Assembly: GCA_031254735.1 (NCBI GenBank)
Contig: JAIRTU010000077.1
Location: 1 to 9,309 of the forward strand
Source: Bacteroidales bacterium
Lineage (GTDB): Bacteria; Bacteroidota; Bacteroidia; Bacteroidales; WCHB1-69
Reading direction: 5' to 3'
Length of the DNA stretch: 9,309 nucleotides
Part shown: positions 7,095 to 9,309 of the stretch, in pieces
How the letters are laid out: each line of letters starts with the position of its first letter
Position numbering within the stretch: position 1 is the stretch's first letter
Translations under genes and position numbers: made by a program
Notes under the pieces: generated by a model
The model's database searches: none
What the model was told of the DNA's origin: nothing
Seen by the model: the letters and a program-made list of their open reading frames with translations, nothing else

Positions 7095-8098
7095 GATTCC
7101 GCAAAAGTATGAAACGCAAAATCGGTCAAGGCGTCATTTGCACGAAAGCACACGCTGTCAAACGTCTCCAACAGTTTCTTTTTGTTTTCCGCCCGATAGC
7201 CCACAGCGGCATTGACAGCTTGCGGGGCGACTTCTACGGTCAGTTTTTTCCCTGTTTTTCCCTGTACATTTTCTGTCAGTATATCTTTCCACAGAGAGGT
7301 CAAGACCAATTCTTTGAAAGAAACATGAAACGGACCGGCAAGCAAACTCTTTCCATTTATCAACCCTTCGGAAGGGTGCAAGCCCATACGCAGAATAGTT
7401 ACATTATTTTTCGTAAAAAGTTTAAACAGCTCTTTCGACCATTCCACCGCCTCTTTCAACGACAGCGGATTGTATTTTTTGGAGACATACAGCTGTTCCA
7501 ACTGCGTATCTTTTATCACAAGCGTCGGATAGATACGTGTGCAATGCGCCCCCAACTCGATTATCCGTTGGGCGGTGTACATCGATTTCTCGAAAGTATC
7601 TTCGGGCAAGCCTGTCATCATTTGCAAGCCCAAACGAAACCCTTTTTGAAGAATCGACGCCGCACTTTTTTCAACGTCTTCCACGCTATGCCCCCGCCCC
7701 GAACGCCGCAGCACTTCGCTATCTAGAGACTGCACCCCCAATTCTATCGTTTCGACGGGGTACGATTGCAGGTTGTTTAGTATTTCTTCCGAGATATAAT
7801 CGGGGCGTGTAGACAACTGTATCGAAGAGACCGCTCCGACTTTGACATAAGGCAACACCTCATCGAGATACCGGTTTTGTTCTGCCGTACTCATACCCGT
7901 AAAGCTCCCCCCGAAAAAACCGACTTTCTTTATTCCGTAATCGGGAAAGGTTGCCAAATAAGTATCTATTATCGTTTTCACCTGTGCGGGAGACGGTATT
8001 TGCGCGGTATCGGCTATGGCGTACTGGTTGCAATAAACACATCGAAAAGGACATGCTTTCTCCGGAATAAAAACAGGTATCGTAAAATATTGTTTCAT
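7091..8098 (-). CDS. Radical SAM protein related to the Elp3 catalytic domain (COG1243-like)
   Basis: A 335-residue radical SAM enzyme. The 4Fe-4S cluster motif CPFRCVYC is at Cys16, Cys20 and Cys23. It is followed by the SAM-contacting FFGGSFTG (61-68), STRPDYI (96-102), ELGVQSLDSEVL (119-130), the SGRGHSVEDV block, QMMTGLP (159-165), YPTLVIKDTQLEQLY (190-204) and GLHPSEGL (239-246). These blocks match bacterial proteins related to Elp3, which in eukaryotes and archaea modifies wobble uridine of tRNA; the acetyltransferase domain of full Elp3 is missing, so the reaction is open. The frame stays open for 63 codons further upstream, but MKQYFTIPVFIPE fits the family start, the upstream residues read as decayed toxin DNA, and a promoter core lies at 8125-8132. 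The 3' end overlaps the DUF6873-like gene by 4 bases. Confidence 0.88.
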   Translation of the reverse strand: MKQYFTIPVFIPEKACPFRCVYCNQYAIADTAQIPSPAQVKTIIDTYLATFPDYGIKKVGFFGGSFTGMSTAEQNRYLDEVLPYVKVGAVSSIQLSTRPDYISEEILNNLQSYPVETIELGVQSLDSEVLRRSGRGHSVEDVEKSAASILQKGFRLGLQMMTGLPEDTFEKSMYTAQRIIELGAHCTRIYPTLVIKDTQLEQLYVSKKYNPLSLKEAVEWSKELFKLFTKNNVTILRMGLHPSEGLINGKSLLAGPFHVSFKELVLTSLWKDILTENVQGKTGKKLTVEVAPQAVNAAVGYRAENKKKLLETFDSVCFRANDALTDFAFHTFAES

Positions 8099-8124
8099 AT
8101 AACTTGTAAAAACCAACTCGAATG

Positions 8125-8132
8125 CAAAAGTA
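8125..8132 (-). promoter_or_regulatory. Putative -7 element for the radical SAM operon
   Basis: On the minus strand this reads TACTTTTG, fitting TAnnTTTG, and ends 26 bases before the ATG chosen at 8098. That spacing equals the one at fabG and supports the shorter start. No clear TTTG or TTG -33 element is seen at the right distance, so confidence is moderate. Confidence 0.5.
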
Positions 8133-8216
8133 CTATTTTTTTTCGGGTCGAGTAAAAAATATTGAAGTGAAGTATTACCTTTATAATTATTTATAAGAAA
8201 AAATGCAGCTGTTATT

Positions 8217-8318
8217 TTATAAATCTTTAATGCTCTTGTCGGAGAGGGAAGGATATTTTTTTCGCAAACGTTTTGCTTCTTTCTCAAAGTTAGGAGTTGT
8301 TTCTACGTTATATTTCAT
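8217..8318 (-). pseudogene. Remnant of a RelE/ParE-type toxin gene
   Basis: A 33-codon frame whose ATG overlaps the end of the antitoxin-like gene by 11 bases, the arrangement expected for a toxin-antitoxin pair. It reads MKYNVETTPNFEKEAKRL, then RKKYPSLSDKSIKDL, then TAA. The first part is typical of the N-terminus of RelE/ParE-family toxins in Bacteroidetes, which normally have about 90-110 residues. After KYPSL the frame stops almost at once. Two readings are possible: an internal deletion joining the N-terminus to a C-terminal SDKxIKxL tail, or a frameshift, since another frame just beyond (8165-8188) reads NYKGNTSL, reminiscent of the GTSLG region of such toxins. Either way no working toxin is encoded. 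Family assignment rests on remembered motifs. Confidence 0.65.
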
Positions 8319-8520
8319 TGAGAAATTCTCTGGCGGGTCTGCTTTTTAATGTTCCTTTTTTAATCAATTGAAGTTCTTCCACTCCTTTTTTGATGTTTTC
8401 TTCAATAGCCTCATCGGAATCGGAAGTATTGGTTTTAAACTTAACAAAATCAAAACTTCTTAGCAATTCCAAAAAAAAGGAATATTTATTATCGGGAATT
8501 TGTATGGTTAACTGTTTCAT
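8308..8520 (-). CDS. Small antitoxin-like protein
   Basis: A 70-residue protein opening with MKQLTIQIPDNKYSFFLELL, a short beta strand plus helix, followed by an acidic middle (SDSDEAIEENIKKGVEELQ) and a basic C-terminal part (KKGTLKSRPAREFLNEI). This pattern is common in small Bacteroidetes proteins encoded directly before RelE/ParE-type toxins, where the N-terminal part would bind DNA or dimerise and the C-terminal part would mask the toxin. The reading frame is complete, while the overlapping toxin gene is broken, so it is probably an orphan antitoxin. No clear promoter was found; the DNA before it may also carry the tRNA terminator. A free-standing small protein of other function cannot be excluded. 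Confidence 0.7.
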   Translation of the reverse strand: MKQLTIQIPDNKYSFFLELLRSFDFVKFKTNTSDSDEAIEENIKKGVEELQLIKKGTLKSRPAREFLNEI

Positions 8521-8554
8521 GATTATTTATTTAGCAGTTTGTGAATTTTGTCCG

Positions 8555-8584
8555 AAAAATAGTCCCTGAAACAATCCCTTTCAG
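8555..8584 (-). terminator. Possible terminator downstream of tRNA-Asp
   Basis: On the minus strand, CTGAAA (8584-8579) pairs with TTTCAG (8571-8566) around a 7-base loop, followed after five bases by ATTTTT (8560-8555). It lies 31 bases beyond the tRNA 3' end, in the direction of transcription. The stem is short and AT-rich and the T-run is slightly displaced, so this is a weak call. Confidence 0.35.
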
Positions 8585-8614
8585 TTGTTACTATTTGATT
8601 TGTAGGTTTAGTTG

Positions 8615-8690
8615 CGGTGCGGACGGGACTCGAACCCGCGACCCCATGCGTGACAGGCATGTATTCTAAACCAAGCTGAACTACCGCACC
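8615..8690 (-). tRNA. tRNA-Asp (anticodon GTC)
   Basis: A complete 76-base cloverleaf on the minus strand. The acceptor stem GGTGCGG pairs with CCGCACC. The D stem is GTTC/GAAT. The anticodon stem CATGC/GCATG encloses the 7-base loop CTGTCAC with anticodon GTC. The T stem is GCGGG/CCCGT around TTCGAGT. The discriminator base is G, an Asp identity element. The CCA tail is not encoded: the DNA continues CAA after the discriminator. Confidence 0.97.
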
Positions 8691-8701
8691 GTTTGAGATT
8701 G

Positions 8702-8729
8702 CAAAGATACAACTTTTTTCTTTACCAAA
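8702..8729 (-). promoter_or_regulatory. Promoter for tRNA-Asp (Bacteroidetes type)
   Basis: Minus-strand TATCTTTG (8709-8702) fits TAnnTTTG and ends 11 bases before the tRNA 5' end, implying a leader of only a few bases. A TTTG at 8729-8726 may serve as the -33 element, though the 16-base spacing is short. Confidence 0.65.
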
Positions 8730-8798
8730 TGAAAAAAAATCAAATTTCGTGAAAATATTTTATATCTTACTGTTTTTCTGTGTGTTTAAAAACGGGAA

Positions 8799-8833
8799 CA
8801 GATAAATAATCCTCTGTCCGCAACGATTATCTG
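8799..8833. other. Bulged inverted repeat between tRNA-Asp and rpmG
   Basis: The left arm CAGATAAATAATC (8799-8811) pairs with GATTATCTG (8825-8833) over nine bases if four left-arm bases bulge out. It lies upstream of both divergent promoters' transcripts, so it is not in a leader RNA. An operator is possible, but chance is a fair alternative in AT-rich DNA. Confidence 0.25.
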
Positions 8834-8857
8834 CAAACGTTTTGGGTTGTGGAGAAT

Positions 8858-8875
8858 AAATTTGTCGGCAAATTT
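8858..8875. other. Perfect 7-bp inverted repeat with TCGG centre
   Basis: AAATTTG (8858-8864) and CAAATTT (8869-8875) flank TCGG, 22 bases upstream of the putative rpmG -33 element. Its place suggests a possible regulator-binding site. It is not in a transcript from either neighbouring promoter. Function unproven. Confidence 0.3.
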
Positions 8876-8897
8876 GAAAAAATCTTTCCGCGATTGC

Positions 8898-8927
8898 TTG
8901 TTTGTAATGAAAATAATTGTACCTTTG
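8898..8927 (+). promoter_or_regulatory. Promoter for rpmG operon (Bacteroidetes type)
   Basis: TACCTTTG at 8920-8927 is a perfect TAnnTTTG element, with TTG at 8898-8900 exactly 19 bases upstream as -33 element. It ends 29 bases before the rpmG ATG. Confidence 0.85.
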
Positions 8928-8956
8928 CAGTCTTAAAAAAATAAAAGTATAGAATA

Positions 8957-9145
8957 ATGGCAAAGAAAAATAAAGAAGCAAGACAGCAGATTATTTTGGA
9001 ATGTACCGAGCAAAAGGCGTCGGGTGTTCCAGGTATGTCAAGATACATAAGTACAAAGAATCGTAAAAATACTCCCGACCGTTTGGAGTTGAAAAAATAC
9101 AATCCTTTTTTGAAGAAAGTAACTGTTCATAAAGAAATTAAATAA
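8957..9145 (+). CDS. rpmG: 50S ribosomal protein bL33
   Basis: Small basic protein of the large ribosomal subunit, located near the tRNA exit site. The 62 residues cover the whole family: N-terminal [18 protein letters not shown], then [18 protein letters not shown], and a C-terminal [17 protein letters not shown]. Only one Cys is present (Cys16) where zinc-binding paralogues carry two CxxC pairs, so this is the zinc-free type. It follows a strong promoter with a short leader. It ends 9 bases before the DUF4295 gene, so the two are surely cotranscribed. In many Bacteroidetes rpmB (bL28) precedes rpmG directly; here it does not. Confidence 0.97.
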   Translation: MAKKNKEARQQIILECTEQKASGVPGMSRYISTKNRKNTPDRLELKKYNPFLKKVTVHKEIK

Positions 9146-9154
9146 AAATAAGTC

Positions 9155-9309
9155 ATGGCAAAGAAAGTTGTTGCAACATTGAAGAAATCAACCGGAAAAG
9201 ATTTTGCGAAAATTGTTCGTATGGAACGTTCGGCAAAAACCGGTGCTTATACCTTTAAAGAGGCTATTGTCGCTACCGATCAAATTCAAGATTATTTGGC
9301 GAAAAAATA
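9155..9309 (+). CDS. DUF4295-like small basic protein, stop codon cut at window edge
   Basis: A 51-codon frame starting MAKKVVATLKKSTGKDFAK, with SAKTGAYTFKEAIV in the middle and QDYLAKK at the end. The final two bases are TA, so only the last base of a probable TAA or TAG is missing and the protein is essentially complete. It matches the DUF4295 family, small Bacteroidetes proteins of about 50 residues encoded directly after rpmG. The strong basic charge, size and constant position beside a ribosomal protein gene suggest a ribosome-associated role; that is inference. In this phylum ftsY usually follows and would lie just beyond the window. Confidence 0.9.
   Translation, partial: MAKKVVATLKKSTGKDFAKIVRMERSAKTGAYTFKEAIVATDQIQDYLAKK

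Noticed and set aside
7109..7726. Open frame of 205 codons on the plus strand across the radical SAM gene
   Set aside because: The opposite strand carries clear radical SAM motifs; this frame has low-complexity Phe/Arg-rich sequence.
8144..8153. CGGGTCGAGT near the toxin remnant as a fragment of the tRNA T-arm (attachment site)
   Set aside because: Only ten bases with one base missing relative to the T-arm and in inverted orientation; no integrase or second boundary is present.
8099..8287. Longer start for the radical SAM gene, adding 63 residues
   Set aside because: The extra residues do not resemble the family, run through decayed toxin DNA and lie upstream of the likely promoter core at 8125-8132.

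Overview
The window looks like chromosomal DNA of a member of the Bacteroidota, most likely the order Bacteroidales. The evidence is: promoters of the TAnnTTTG type (exact TACCTTTG copies ahead of fabG and rpmG, TATCTTTG ahead of a tRNA gene); no Shine-Dalgarno sequence ahead of any start codon; two gene families typical of this phylum (DUF4199 and DUF4295); and a single-chain, large-type PurL. Most of it is housekeeping DNA. I found no phage, insertion sequence, CRISPR array or obvious defence locus.

Left part (1-4080): a full-length purL (purine synthesis) starts 21 bases into the window. It is followed by a 330-base gap without genes. The gap holds several short repeats: a CCCCTAAA array, a perfect 16-bp inverted repeat, a four-copy heptamer array and an 18-base direct repeat pair. 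It ends with a strong Bacteroidetes-type promoter.

Middle, plus strand (4081-6353): fabG, a four-helix DUF4199 membrane protein and a membrane-anchored family 2 glycosyltransferase lie 6 and 11 bases apart and probably form one operon. FabG serves fatty-acid synthesis and the glycosyltransferase probably loads a sugar onto a polyprenyl phosphate, so the common theme may be the cell envelope.

Middle, minus strand (6405-8520): reading leftwards, there is a small antitoxin-like gene with the remnant of its RelE/ParE-type toxin, then a radical SAM protein related to the Elp3 catalytic domain, overlapping by ATGA a DUF6873-like protein of probable guanidino-modifying-enzyme fold. The radical SAM promoter lies in the decayed DNA where the rest of the toxin would have been. 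The radical SAM/DUF6873 pair is the least understood functional unit here.

Right part (8615-9309): a tRNA-Asp(GTC) gene on the minus strand with its own promoter, then on the plus strand rpmG (ribosomal protein bL33) and a DUF4295 gene that lacks only the last base of its stop codon at the window edge. The rpmB gene often found just upstream of rpmG in this phylum is absent here.

The points most worth a second look are the toxin-antitoxin remnant, the radical SAM/DUF6873 pair, the near-identical fabG and rpmG promoters, and the repeat-filled purL-fabG gap. I do not see convincing evidence of an undescribed system.
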